DNA of 64,000 bases from Clostridium sp. CAG:510 (GTDB lineage: Bacteria; Bacillota; Clostridia; Lachnospirales; Lachnospiraceae): positions 24,751-88,750 of the forward strand of contig FR880800.1 in assembly GCA_000434615.1 (NCBI GenBank). Direction: 5' to 3'. Below the pieces are notes generated by a model that was not told the DNA's origin, did not search any database, and saw nothing but the letters and a program-made list of their open reading frames with translations. Each line of letters begins with the position of its first letter. Position 1 is the stretch's first letter. Of the stretch, positions 17,526 through 26,533 are shown piece after piece. Made by a program: the position numbers and the translations under genes.

Positions 17526-17555
17526 ATTATAAACCACATGTGGTTTCTTTGGCAA
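17526..17555 (-). promoter_or_regulatory. Promoter with embedded palindromic operator before degV
   Basis: On the minus strand TTGCCA (17550-17555), 18 bases, then TATAAT (17526-17531). The spacer and first base of the -10 form a perfect 16-bp palindrome AAACCACATGTGGTTT (17531-17546), placed where a bound repressor would block RNA polymerase. The regulator is not identified. Confidence 0.7.
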
Positions 17556-17573
17556 CAAAAGATTGTTTTTGTT

Positions 17574-18995
17574 TTACAAAACAAGTCCCTTATCCTCTGC
17601 ACAGCCAAGCATGATATTCAGACACTGTACCGCAGCTCCGGAAGCACCCTTTCCCAGATTATCAAACCGGGAGCTGACCACCATTCTGTCCTCATTGCCG
17701 GTCACAAAAATTTCCATGCCGTCCCAGCCGCTTCTGACATTGGCGGATAAAAATCCCCGGCTTTCCGCTTCGGCACCGAAGGCATTGACCTTGATAAACG
17801 GTTCATTTGCATAATATCCTGCAAAAAACGCCTGTAATTCTTCCGGTGTAAGTGCTTTTTGCATAAAATCCTTCTGAATAGGGAGGGAAACCAGCATGCC
17901 GCTGTAGTAATCACAGACAATGGGAGAAAACAGAGGCTCCCTATCAAGTCCCGGAACAGCCTTCATTTCTTTCAGATGTTTATGCTGCTGGCTCAGGGCA
18001 TATTCCCTGGGTGCGGAAAGCTCCGCCGCACGTTCCTCCGCTTCGTATTCCGCAATCATCTTTTTACCGCCGCCGCTGTAGCCGGACATGGCAAAGGCAC
18101 ATGCCGGGTAATCGGCTGAAAGGATGCCCTCCTTTACCAGCGGATACATCAGGGCAATAAAGCCGGAGGCATAACAGCCGGGCACCGCCACTCTTTTTCC
18201 GGTTTTGATTTTTTCCCGGAAAGACGGCGCCAGTTCGGGAAAGCCGTATGCCCAGCCTTCTTCCGTACGGTGAGCGGTGGATGCATCCAGAATGCGCACG
18301 TTTTCGTTTTCCACTAAGGAAACCGCTTCTTTTGCCGCAGCATCCGGCAGGCAGAGAATGGTAATATCGGAGGCGTTAATCAGCTTCTTTCTTTCCTCCG
18401 TATCCTTTCTGAGCGCCGGGTCAATCTGTAAAATTTCCAAATCGTCTCTTCCCGCAAAACGTTCGTTGATGCGGAGTCCCGTCGTTCCCTCGCTGCCGTC
18501 GATAAAAATCTTTGTTTTCTTTTTGCTGTATGTCACATAAGAATAGGGGATTTCTCCATCCACTATTTCTTCTATCGTCCTTTCATAGGCTGACACATCA
18601 AATTCCGGAAAATAGGTATCTCCCTCTATCTCCGCATCGATTTCCGTCACAAAAAGCTTCTCCGCCAGGGCAATTCCTTCCTTATAAATGCCCGCACCGC
18701 CGGATATGTAAATATTTTTGCCCGGGCACAGCTCTTCCGCCTTCTTTATGGCTGCCGGCAGGGAATTTACCGTAATGCAGTTTTCCGCTTCATAGTCTGC
18801 CGTGGAAGATACCACCACCGTATAACGGTTGGGAAGGGGATGTCCGATTTCCTCATAGGATTTCCTGCCCATAATTACCACATTGCCTGTGGTAAGCTCC
18901 TTAAAACGGCGCTGTTCCCCCTTAATCCTCCAGGGAATTCTGCCTTCACTTCCGATAACGCGGTTCTTCGTATATGCTACAATCAGTCCTATCAT
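17574..18995 (-). CDS. Dihydrofolate reductase fused to N-acetyl-gamma-glutamyl-phosphate reductase
   Basis: A single 473-residue frame. Residues 1 to about 160 are dihydrofolate reductase: MIGLIVAYTKNRVIG, IPWRIKGEQRRFKELT with the acidic folate-binding residue, MGRKSYEEIGHPLPNR and ISGGAGIY. Residues about 163-473 are a short (type 2) ArgC: IFIDGSEGTTGLRI at its start, the catalytic cysteine in VPGCYASGF and histidine in HKHLKEM. The two join through SKKKTK with no stop and no internal ATG or ribosome-binding site. One enzyme makes tetrahydrofolate, the other an arginine precursor; no other arg or folate gene is near. GGAG lies 10 bases before the start. Confidence 0.88.
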   Translation of the reverse strand: MIGLIVAYTKNRVIGSEGRIPWRIKGEQRRFKELTTGNVVIMGRKSYEEIGHPLPNRYTVVVSSTADYEAENCITVNSLPAAIKKAEELCPGKNIYISGGAGIYKEGIALAEKLFVTEIDAEIEGDTYFPEFDVSAYERTIEEIVDGEIPYSYVTYSKKKTKIFIDGSEGTTGLRINERFAGRDDLEILQIDPALRKDTEERKKLINASDITILCLPDAAAKEAVSLVENENVRILDASTAHRTEEGWAYGFPELAPSFREKIKTGKRVAVPGCYASGFIALMYPLVKEGILSADYPACAFAMSGYSGGGKKMIAEYEAEERAAELSAPREYALSQQHKHLKEMKAVPGLDREPLFSPIVCDYYSGMLVSLPIQKDFMQKALTPEELQAFFAGYYANEPFIKVNAFGAEAESRGFLSANVRSGWDGMEIFVTGNEDRMVVSSRFDNLGKGASGAAVQCLNIMLGCAEDKGLVL

Positions 18996-19064
18996 GTCTG
19001 CCTGTCTCCTTTTCTTTTCCTTGCCCTATTGTATCATTCTTTCTTTTCAATTTCCATGTAAAAT

Positions 19065-19145
19065 TTAAAAAGCAAAAAGCCCGGGGAGAACCGGGCTTTC
19101 CGCTTTTCTTATGAGGGGGGGAGATAGTGAGTTCATCAACTATCT
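19065..19145 (-). terminator. Strong hairpin with flanking stem-loop; possible small-RNA end
   Basis: AAAGCCCGG / CCGGGCTTT (19076-19084 / 19091-19099) is followed on the minus strand by TTTTTGCTTTTT. Just upstream on that strand is a second hairpin AGATAGT / ACTATCT (19122-19128 / 19139-19145) and a run of seven C. No minus-strand gene feeds this terminator, so it may end a short untranslated RNA. The remaining sequence to 19391 is AT-rich; no further gene is seen there. Confidence 0.45.
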
Positions 19146-19391
19146 GTAAGAATACTATACAAAGGAATTGTGTTCATTCTGTGTCCAAAATATTAGAAAA
19201 AAATGAAATCCCTCTAAAGAGAAAATAATCAGCCTATCTGTAAATAGGGGATGAAGTACAGCAATTTATAAAAAATTTATACATAATCTCTTCCTTTTTC
19301 CATAAAATAGTATTAAAATGTTTATTAAGAAGGACAAATATTGTTCCTGTCTCCATTAAGAATGAAAGAATAAAAAGAAAGGAGTACCCTC

Positions 19392-19823
19392 ATGGCTAAA
19401 AAATTTGGTAAAGTTTTATTATTTGCAACTGCTGTTGCCGCTGCCGGAGCCGGTATCTATTATTATCTGAACAAGGAAAAATTTTCTCCCGAATACAATG
19501 GTGAAGAAGATGATGACTACGACGATTTCGGAGATGAGTCCGATGAGGAAGACAATAGTCGTTCTTACGTAGCTCTCAATCATGAGAATGCTCCCGCAGA
19601 AGATAAAGAAGAAGCTCCCGTAAAAGAGGAGGCACCTGCTGATGCCCCCGCTGAAGAAAAGGAAGCCGCTGCTGAAGCTCCCAAGGCAGAAGCACCTGCA
19701 GAAAAAGAAGATGCCCCCTTTGAAGAGCTTTCTTCCGTAGTAGAAGATGTTACCGAAAAAGCAGACGAAAAAATCGATGAAGTAGAAGAATTCTTCGACG
19801 AAGACGATGAGAAAAATGAATAA
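19392..19823 (+). CDS. Single-pass membrane protein with long acidic tail
   Basis: 143 residues: a short basic start (MAKKFGK), one transmembrane helix at about 7-26 (LLFATAVAAAGAGIYYYL), then a low-complexity tail of Glu, Asp, Ala, Pro and Lys ending EFFDEDDEKNE. I recognise no domain. Similar membrane-anchored acidic proteins are common in Lachnospiraceae, without known role. An AAAGGAG ribosome-binding site precedes the ATG and a strong terminator follows, so it is monocistronic. Confidence 0.75.
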   Translation: MAKKFGKVLLFATAVAAAGAGIYYYLNKEKFSPEYNGEEDDDYDDFGDESDEEDNSRSYVALNHENAPAEDKEEAPVKEEAPADAPAEEKEAAAEAPKAEAPAEKEDAPFEELSSVVEDVTEKADEKIDEVEEFFDEDDEKNE

Positions 19824-19861
19824 TCAGCCGGTCCGATTACATGTTTATTGACCGGAACCGT

Positions 19862-19905
19862 AAAAAGGACGTATGAATTTTCTTTCATACGTCCTTTTTA
19901 TTTCT
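19862..19905. terminator. Bidirectional terminator
   Basis: A perfect 16-bp stem, AAAAAGGACGTATGAA against its complement (19862-19877 / 19884-19899), with a 6-base loop and T-runs on both sides. It serves the acidic membrane protein (plus) and the DUF2225 gene (minus), which converge here. Confidence 0.9.
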
Positions 19906-19948
19906 TTCTGTATTTATCGGTACCGCCTGTTATGCCGGTAAAAAGATT

Positions 19949-20797
19949 TTATGCCTTATTTTTTCGAAGCTCCGCTAAAATGGCATCCTTCAATTCCCTC
20001 GTCTTTTCCTTCATGCGGGAGTTGGCATAGGGCCTTATCAAAATCTCGGAAATGAGTTTGGAAGCGATGTCATACTTGCCGAGCCCGAAAGCCAGATTGG
20101 CAATCAGGTATTCCAATGTGGTATCGTCCATACCGCAGATAGGAAAGCTTTCCGCTGCTTCCGCCGCAATAAATCCCTCCATGGCATTTTTCAGATATTC
20201 TCTTTCCTGTGCCTTTAATTCGGCTCTCTTTTCTTCCGTGCCGGGTTCCCTTTCCAGGGTTTCTCTCCAGCCGCGGAGCACCCATGCCGCCTTTAAGCAG
20301 GTATAGGCTTTTTCACTGTTTCTTGCCTGTTTTACGATAGAGCAGGCAAGCGCCACCTTATAATGCTCCATAGCCTCCTCATAGGTATAGGTATCTCCCG
20401 TGTGAGGCTTCAGTTTAATATGCTGGCAGATTTTTTCCCGGATAAGCCGCACCTGTCCTTCCGGCATGGGCTTGAAAAAGCGGATAAGCGCGGAATAGCC
20501 GCATTTCGGGCAGCATATCACGTCGTATTTATAGGCATCGATGCCCTCGAAAACAGAACGCAAATCGTTGTCGGTCCGTATCAGTCTTGCTTTTCCCGCC
20601 TTCATGGTCTTTGCCGTAATCTTTTCCCCGCAGACCGGGCAGTCGTAATTTCTGTCATAGATTAAATCTTTTTCTTCGATTGCTGCTGCTTTCTTCCCCT
20701 TATTACTGTCCTGATTCTTATTCGGGTCCTCATATAATTTGACACCTTCCAGATCCCCAAGACCCAAATCCGATAATCCAGACAATAAATTACCCAT
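19949..20797 (-). CDS. DUF2225 zinc-ribbon protein
   Basis: 282 residues. An N-terminal zinc-binding module has two CxxC-type pairs, YDCPVCGEKIT and ICCPKCGYSALIRFF, and a C-terminal helical part resembles tetratricopeptide-type packing (AMEHYKVALACSIVKQA). This is the DUF2225 family of Firmicutes, function unknown. It starts two bases after the glnS stop codon and must be translated from the same mRNA. Confidence 0.82.
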   Translation of the reverse strand: MGNLLSGLSDLGLGDLEGVKLYEDPNKNQDSNKGKKAAAIEEKDLIYDRNYDCPVCGEKITAKTMKAGKARLIRTDNDLRSVFEGIDAYKYDVICCPKCGYSALIRFFKPMPEGQVRLIREKICQHIKLKPHTGDTYTYEEAMEHYKVALACSIVKQARNSEKAYTCLKAAWVLRGWRETLEREPGTEEKRAELKAQEREYLKNAMEGFIAAEAAESFPICGMDDTTLEYLIANLAFGLGKYDIASKLISEILIRPYANSRMKEKTRELKDAILAELRKNKA

Positions 20798-20799
20798 AA

Positions 20800-22470
20800 T
20801 TAATCCTCCTTCTTTGGTAACACGAATGAGCTCTTCAAGGATACAATCCTGTTAAAGACCAAAGCTCCTTCTTTGGAATCCTTGCAGTCCACACAGAAAA
20901 ACCCGTTTCTGACAAACTGGAAGCTTTCATAGGCTTTTGCATCCTTAAGTGCCGGCTCTGCATAACATTCCTTTAAGATTGTCAGGGAATTGGGATTTAA
21001 GTTTAAGCTGCCATCCTCGTTGTAAACGCCCTTTTCTTCGTCAATGATGTTTTCGTACAGTCTGACCTCTGCTTTTACGGCTTCCTTTGCAGGAACCCAG
21101 TGAATGGTACCCTTTACTTTTCTGCCGTCCGGGCTGTTGCCGCCTCTGGATGCGGGGTCATAGGTACAGTGCACTTCCGTTACGTTGCCGTTTTCGTCCT
21201 TCACACAACCGGTGCAGGTGACAAAGTAAGCATTCATCAGACGCACTTCATTGCCGGGGAACAGTCGGAAATATTTCTTAGGAGGCTCCTCCATGAAATC
21301 TTCTCTTTCAATATAAAGCTCTCTGCCGAACGGGATTTCCCTGCTGCCTAAGGACTCATTCTCCAAGTTGTTGGCAGCGGTAAGCATCTCGGTCTGTCCT
21401 TCGGGATAGTTGTCGATCACAAGCTTCACAGGATTTAAGACCGCCATCATACGGGGACGCTTCATCTTTAAGTCCTCGCGGATGCAGTATTCAAGCATCG
21501 CATAATCGGCAATGGAATTTGCTTTGGAAACACCGCAGAGCTCTACGAACATTTTAATGGATTCCGGGGTAAAACCGCGTCTTCTCAGCGCAGCGATGGA
21601 AACTAATCTGGGGTCGTCCCAGCCGTCCACGATGCCTTCCTCCACTAATTTTTTGATGTATCTCTTGCCGGTCACCACATTTTTCAGATACAACTTTGCA
21701 AACTCAATCTGTTTGGGAGGATGCGGATATTCTAATTCTCTTACCACCCAGTCGTACAGAGGTCTGTGGTCTTCAAACTCCAGGGTACAGATGGAATGGG
21801 TAATGCCTTCAATGGCATCCTCAATGGGATGTGCAAAATCGTACATGGGATAAATGCACCATTTATCCCCGGTATTGTGGTGGGTCATATGGGCTACACG
21901 GTAAATAACCGGGTCTCTCATGTTCATGTTGGGAGAAGCCATATCGATACGGGCGCGGAGTACCTTTTCACCGTCTGCAAATTTGCCGGCGCGCATGTCC
22001 TCAAATAACTGCAGGTTTTCCTCAATGCTTCTGCCTGCTGCCGGATCTTCCTTTCCGGGCTCGGTCAGTGTGCCCCTGTATTCCTTCATCTGCTCTGCAG
22101 ACAAGTCGGATACATAGGCTTTTCCTTTTTTTATCAGTTTTACAGCCGCTTCGTACATCTGTTCAAAATAGTTGGATGCAAAGAAAAGTCTGTCTTCCCA
22201 GTCGGCGCCCAGCCATTCCACATCCGCTTTGATGGAGTCTACGAACTCTTCCTTTTCCTTGGTCGGGTTGGTATCGTCAAATCGCATGTTGAACTTGCCG
22301 TTGTACTTCTGCGCCAGCCCGTAGTTTAAAAGAATACTCTTGGCATGTCCAATATGAAGATAGCCGTTGGGTTCGGGAGGAAAACGGGTGTGCACGGTAT
22401 CGTAAAATCCATCCGCCAGATCCTTCTCTATAATCTGTTCAATAAAATTTTTGCTTTCTGTCTCGCTCAT
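20800..22470 (-). CDS. glnS: Glutaminyl-tRNA synthetase
   Basis: 556 residues, class I synthetase. The HIGH motif is in GYLHIGHAKSILLNYG, followed by FDDTNPTKE, and the KMSKS-equivalent is the variant VVTGKRYIKKL. The C-terminal beta-barrel anticodon-binding region follows (VRLYENIIDEE). It charges tRNA-Gln directly. It lies 22 bases after the TIR gene and 2 bases before the DUF2225 gene, so it is inside the long unit that begins with the ZTP riboswitch, though it may have an internal promoter. Confidence 0.95.
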   Translation of the reverse strand: MSETESKNFIEQIIEKDLADGFYDTVHTRFPPEPNGYLHIGHAKSILLNYGLAQKYNGKFNMRFDDTNPTKEKEEFVDSIKADVEWLGADWEDRLFFASNYFEQMYEAAVKLIKKGKAYVSDLSAEQMKEYRGTLTEPGKEDPAAGRSIEENLQLFEDMRAGKFADGEKVLRARIDMASPNMNMRDPVIYRVAHMTHHNTGDKWCIYPMYDFAHPIEDAIEGITHSICTLEFEDHRPLYDWVVRELEYPHPPKQIEFAKLYLKNVVTGKRYIKKLVEEGIVDGWDDPRLVSIAALRRRGFTPESIKMFVELCGVSKANSIADYAMLEYCIREDLKMKRPRMMAVLNPVKLVIDNYPEGQTEMLTAANNLENESLGSREIPFGRELYIEREDFMEEPPKKYFRLFPGNEVRLMNAYFVTCTGCVKDENGNVTEVHCTYDPASRGGNSPDGRKVKGTIHWVPAKEAVKAEVRLYENIIDEEKGVYNEDGSLNLNPNSLTILKECYAEPALKDAKAYESFQFVRNGFFCVDCKDSKEGALVFNRIVSLKSSFVLPKKED

Positions 22471-22492
22471 ACTAAAACCTTCCTGTTTCCGT

Positions 22493-24988
22493 TTATTCCG
22501 TAATTTCGTTTTGCGTATATTTTACCACATCTGCCTCTGCCATAGCAAGCAGTTCATCCAAAGTGTATACCGGACATAAATAGTAATTGTCCAGATTGTC
22601 CGTCGTAAGCAGTTTTCCCGACTCATCTATCTGCGCCATACCACGTAAGAATGCCAGATTTTCATTCCCGGGACTCATCATATACGCCCAGGAACCGAAG
22701 CCCACGTAATAATTGCCCTGGGCATCCTTCCCGTAATATTCCGAAGCATCGCCCGGCGTATCCGTGATTTCCGCAAGCAATTCTCCCGAAGCCGTATCGT
22801 ACATTCTTAAGGAAGAATCCTGATACGTTACAAACGTAATGGTTTTGTCTTCGTTATAAAAAATGCCTTCCGCAAGTTTGGGCAGGACATACCCCTTTTC
22901 CTTTGCGGTTTCCTGTACCTCATTGCCCCACAGTACCTCGGTATTCTCCCTGTCCGGCGTTTTGTCCGTCAGGGTATCGTCCGTCGGATAAAAGCGCTGA
23001 TAGCACACCGCCCTGTTCTCCGTATGCGTTGCCATCACAAAGCCCTTTGCCAGTCTTACCGTATAATAAATCCTGTCAGCAAAGCAGTCGAAGGTGACGC
23101 CGTGGGTAAAGGATACATTGTTTTCATAGCTCATGATATACTGGCAGCCGTCGCTCGTAATATAGGAATACAGGTTGGCGCCGTTTACCGCCTCCGCATA
23201 TACAATGCCGCTGATGCCCGTCTCGGCGCGCAGGTAAACCTCGCCGTTTTTCCGGCTGACGGCATCAGCTTCATAACTGCCGTACAGAAGCATGCTGTCG
23301 TCATCCCCCCGGGAAAACAGAATATCATTCAGCATGACATTTTTATATTCCTTTCGATAGAGCAGTTTTCCGGTGCTTTCCTCATATGCCTCCAGATAGC
23401 TGTCAAAAACAGAATACAATTCATCCCTGTTTTCATAGGTCAGCACATACATGCAGCCGTCCTTAAAAGCCACATCCTCCACATATGCCGTCTTCCAGTC
23501 GGAATATCTCTTCGTATCATCCGTCAGGCCAAGATACAGAAGCCTTCTGTCCTCCGACATTACGTCGTCGCTGTTTCGCAGGGTAAGCACCACCGCCGTG
23601 GAGTCTTCGTTGAAATAAATCTGTCCGGTCTGTTCCTTGCAGTATTCATCTAAGTTCTGAACTTCTGTATAATCCTCCGCATCTATAATACGGAGATAAT
23701 TGTAACCGCTTACCGCTATCCGGGTTCTGTCCTCTGACAGATAGTAATTGTAAGCGCTGCCCGGCAGCTCCGGCTTTTCGTTTTCCCCGGTCTTGGCATC
23801 AAATACCAGCAGTTCCTTCTCTTCGTTCTGATAAACCAGTCTGCTGTCATCTATAAAAAACATACCGCCGTCCGAGTAGCCCGGCAACCCTGCAAGCTTC
23901 CCCACCGTATGTCCGTATTCGCTTTCTTTTACCGTAATGTCTCCCGCACTTTCCTTCAGTGCATAATAAGACATGTCCCCGGAAGACTGCATATCCGTAA
24001 TCACACTGTCCGTCTTCACTTCGTACCGGCTCAAAAAATCTCCCGTCCGGTTATATACATACAGACTGTCCGCCAGGGCTTTCTGAGCCTGTGCCGTATA
24101 GGGCATGGCAATGCCGTCATACTCCGTCAGGGCGCTGATTGCCGTCTGCATAGCGCCTATTCTGTCGCCCTTCTTCAAAAGCCGCCCGGATTCCTCCGCC
24201 AGACTGAGTGCCTGCTCCCTGGACAGAATATCGTTCTGGCTGCTAATCTGTGCCGCCTGCTCTGCAAGGGAGTCGTTCTGTATCTGGATCTGCTTTTTCT
24301 GCTCCCGTATCTGCATGACCATGGCGGTGCTGACAACTCCGAATGCCAGACATACGGCAGCTCCCGCTGCAGTAAAGCCGAGGATTTTCTTTAATTTCTG
24401 TTCCCGGTGGCGCTGCTTTAAGTCATCAAAGCCAACACCCAGCATGGGAGCTATCAGACGCAGCTTTTCGGTTTTCATGACCTTCAGGACATCTCTCTTA
24501 TTTTTGCCGCGCACATCCGCCGCCAGCGGTTCCATTTCCTCTTTTACGGTTTCCGTGCTGCCGTCCGGATGAGTAACCGTTTTTTCCCGGTATAAAAGTT
24601 CCTCCGGGAAGGACTCCGCAGGCTCCCCTTCCACCAGAACCGCAAAAATATTTTCCCTGCCGTGCAGGCTGATAAAGGTTTCGATTTCCTTGCGGCACCA
24701 CAAAGACTCCTTCAGTCTGGGGGAACAGATGACAATCAGGTATTCCGACTCCTCCAGCGCCTTCCGGATAGGGTCCTCTAAATTATTGGTAAGGGGCAGC
24801 TCGTCCTTATCCCGAAAGATTCTTTCAATCTTTGTCCGGGAAAGCTTTTTATCCTTCTTAAGAGAGCCGGGTATCTTAAACCATTCCAACTGCTTCTGCA
24901 GATTTTCCGCCACAAACCTGTCAAGATCTGCATGGCGGTAGCTGATAAACGCATCGTACTTATACGGTTTCTTCATAGGTTTTACCAA
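22493..24988 (-). CDS. TIR domain protein with transmembrane helix and propeller-like C-terminus
   Basis: 831 residues. Residues about 9-150 form a TIR domain (YDAFISYRHADLD; the conserved SLWCRKEIE holds the glutamate expected in NAD-cleaving TIRs). A transmembrane helix follows at about 201-225, then a Gln-rich coiled coil (226-262) and about 500 residues of short beta-repeat sequence like a WD/PQQ-type propeller, presumably outside the cell. The start is a TTG with AAAGGG 6 bases upstream; an ATG four codons on is possible. It overlaps the DHH gene by 29 bases, implying coupled translation. Role unknown: signalling or defence are both possible. Confidence 0.85.
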   Translation of the reverse strand: MVKPMKKPYKYDAFISYRHADLDRFVAENLQKQLEWFKIPGSLKKDKKLSRTKIERIFRDKDELPLTNNLEDPIRKALEESEYLIVICSPRLKESLWCRKEIETFISLHGRENIFAVLVEGEPAESFPEELLYREKTVTHPDGSTETVKEEMEPLAADVRGKNKRDVLKVMKTEKLRLIAPMLGVGFDDLKQRHREQKLKKILGFTAAGAAVCLAFGVVSTAMVMQIREQKKQIQIQNDSLAEQAAQISSQNDILSREQALSLAEESGRLLKKGDRIGAMQTAISALTEYDGIAMPYTAQAQKALADSLYVYNRTGDFLSRYEVKTDSVITDMQSSGDMSYYALKESAGDITVKESEYGHTVGKLAGLPGYSDGGMFFIDDSRLVYQNEEKELLVFDAKTGENEKPELPGSAYNYYLSEDRTRIAVSGYNYLRIIDAEDYTEVQNLDEYCKEQTGQIYFNEDSTAVVLTLRNSDDVMSEDRRLLYLGLTDDTKRYSDWKTAYVEDVAFKDGCMYVLTYENRDELYSVFDSYLEAYEESTGKLLYRKEYKNVMLNDILFSRGDDDSMLLYGSYEADAVSRKNGEVYLRAETGISGIVYAEAVNGANLYSYITSDGCQYIMSYENNVSFTHGVTFDCFADRIYYTVRLAKGFVMATHTENRAVCYQRFYPTDDTLTDKTPDRENTEVLWGNEVQETAKEKGYVLPKLAEGIFYNEDKTITFVTYQDSSLRMYDTASGELLAEITDTPGDASEYYGKDAQGNYYVGFGSWAYMMSPGNENLAFLRGMAQIDESGKLLTTDNLDNYYLCPVYTLDELLAMAEADVVKYTQNEITE

Positions 24989-26483
24989 ATATATCCCTTT
25001 CTACCACATAAATGTCGTGTCTGTCCTCACAACGTACAGCCAGAAAATCCCCCGGTTTCCCCAGCATATACTTACTTTTATCCCATGCTGTAAAAACCTT
25101 TACACCTCTTGTCAATTCCCTGGCATGGATGTGCACCTGCCCCGTGGGCACGCAGGCTCTTGCATAATCGGTCAGATGCAGGGTGCTTCCGTCATTCCGG
25201 TTCTTTATGGTCGGCACATAATCCGCCGATAGCGCATAGGTTTCAAACTCATATTTATCCGGAAGCACCTGATAGCTTTTTTCAAATTTGGCTCTCCGGT
25301 TGGGATAGACCTCGCCTTTGATGCCAATCATGATATACAGATCATCTTCAATGGTCATATCCACATCCCCTTCCAGGGTACGGATGGTAATCGGCGTACC
25401 TGCCGGAAGCACCTCATCCGCTTTCACAAAGCCGATGGGGATTTTCTTTTTGCTGTATTTCTTCATGTCAAAGGTGTCAATGTCATAGTCCGCCGCATAA
25501 ATCAGATCAAAGCTGTCAAAATACTGGTTCATGCGGTTGTTGAAGTACGCTTCCGGATGCAGGGTGGGATAATGCTTCTCGTAAAGCTTCTTACTGACAA
25601 ATCCGCCCGCTTTTTCATAATGCCCGCCACCGGAGCCTATGCCCTCACATAAATAGGACGCCAGCTCGCTGGCATTCACTTCCCTGATGCAGCTACGTAC
25701 GGAAAACTTATAGCCGTCCGCGTTTTCGTTAAACACCAAGCAACTGGTAATCACATCCACCTGCAGCAGGAAATCACTGATAAGTCCCAATATATTAGGG
25801 TCGCAGGGCTGTGCCTTAATCACGGCAAAGTTATAATCCTCGTTGAAGCTGTAGCGTATCAATGCTACTCCCGCAATCTCCAGCTCCTTTAAGGAAAGGT
25901 TGGAATTTTTGAAATAATTGATAAGACCGGCATCAAATGCCAGGTCATCCCGCATATCCATATCGAGGGGATTGCGGATTTCGGAAAGCTGATTCGTATC
26001 CGTATACAGTCCGTAATACAGAGCCGTTTCCAGTCCCGGCTCCGTCTTTATATCGAACTTTTCATCACGCAGAAGCTTCCACACAAGTGTGCAGCAGCTT
26101 CCCAGTGCCGGCACAATCAGGCTTAAAGGCACACCGTCTATTTCCACCTGATGATGGTCCACAATGGCTACCGTGTCAGCCGCTATCTTCGTCACATTGC
26201 CTGCGCCGTACTGACAGTCCACTGTCACAAGCAGCCCCTTTATAAAAAGGGGCTGTTCTTCGTCCGGGCGTACATATTCCACCGGTATATGCAGTTCATC
26301 AATCATGATTTTCAGATTGGACTTCTGGATGGGATTTCTGCCGCTGTAAATGAGCCTTGTCTGTCTGCCCAGGCTCTTGAAATAGGCATACAGACCAAAG
26401 CCGGCTCCCAGTGCATCCGCATCCGGATTGTCGTGGCATTGTATGGTAACAGGGTCAAATGCTTCCAAATCTTTCAGTGTCAT
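24960..26483 (-). CDS. DHH-family phosphoesterase with C-terminal PGDYG domain
   Basis: 507 residues. N-terminal DHH motifs are HDNPDADALGAG and IVDHHQVE; the DHHA1 motif is GIGSGGGHYEKAGGF. The C-terminus carries a PGDYG-type module (MLGKPGDFLAVR). DHH/DHHA1 proteins cleave short oligonucleotides or cyclic dinucleotides; which applies here cannot be read from sequence. It sits between AICAR formyltransferase (50 bases upstream) and the TIR gene (29-base overlap), an arrangement that invites a link between nucleotide turnover and TIR signalling, but this is inference. Confidence 0.88.
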   Translation of the reverse strand: MTLKDLEAFDPVTIQCHDNPDADALGAGFGLYAYFKSLGRQTRLIYSGRNPIQKSNLKIMIDELHIPVEYVRPDEEQPLFIKGLLVTVDCQYGAGNVTKIAADTVAIVDHHQVEIDGVPLSLIVPALGSCCTLVWKLLRDEKFDIKTEPGLETALYYGLYTDTNQLSEIRNPLDMDMRDDLAFDAGLINYFKNSNLSLKELEIAGVALIRYSFNEDYNFAVIKAQPCDPNILGLISDFLLQVDVITSCLVFNENADGYKFSVRSCIREVNASELASYLCEGIGSGGGHYEKAGGFVSKKLYEKHYPTLHPEAYFNNRMNQYFDSFDLIYAADYDIDTFDMKKYSKKKIPIGFVKADEVLPAGTPITIRTLEGDVDMTIEDDLYIMIGIKGEVYPNRRAKFEKSYQVLPDKYEFETYALSADYVPTIKNRNDGSTLHLTDYARACVPTGQVHIHARELTRGVKVFTAWDKSKYMLGKPGDFLAVRCEDRHDIYVVERDIFGKTYEETV

Positions 26484-26533
26484 AGTTTTATTCCTTATTG
26501 TCCGTGAAGATGTCCGTGCCGCCCGGTTCCTTA

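Noticed and set aside
22903..24572. Several plus-strand frames of 64-209 codons opposite the TIR gene
   Set aside because: They are antisense shadows of the propeller and TIR coding sequence, with no promoter or ribosome-binding sites.
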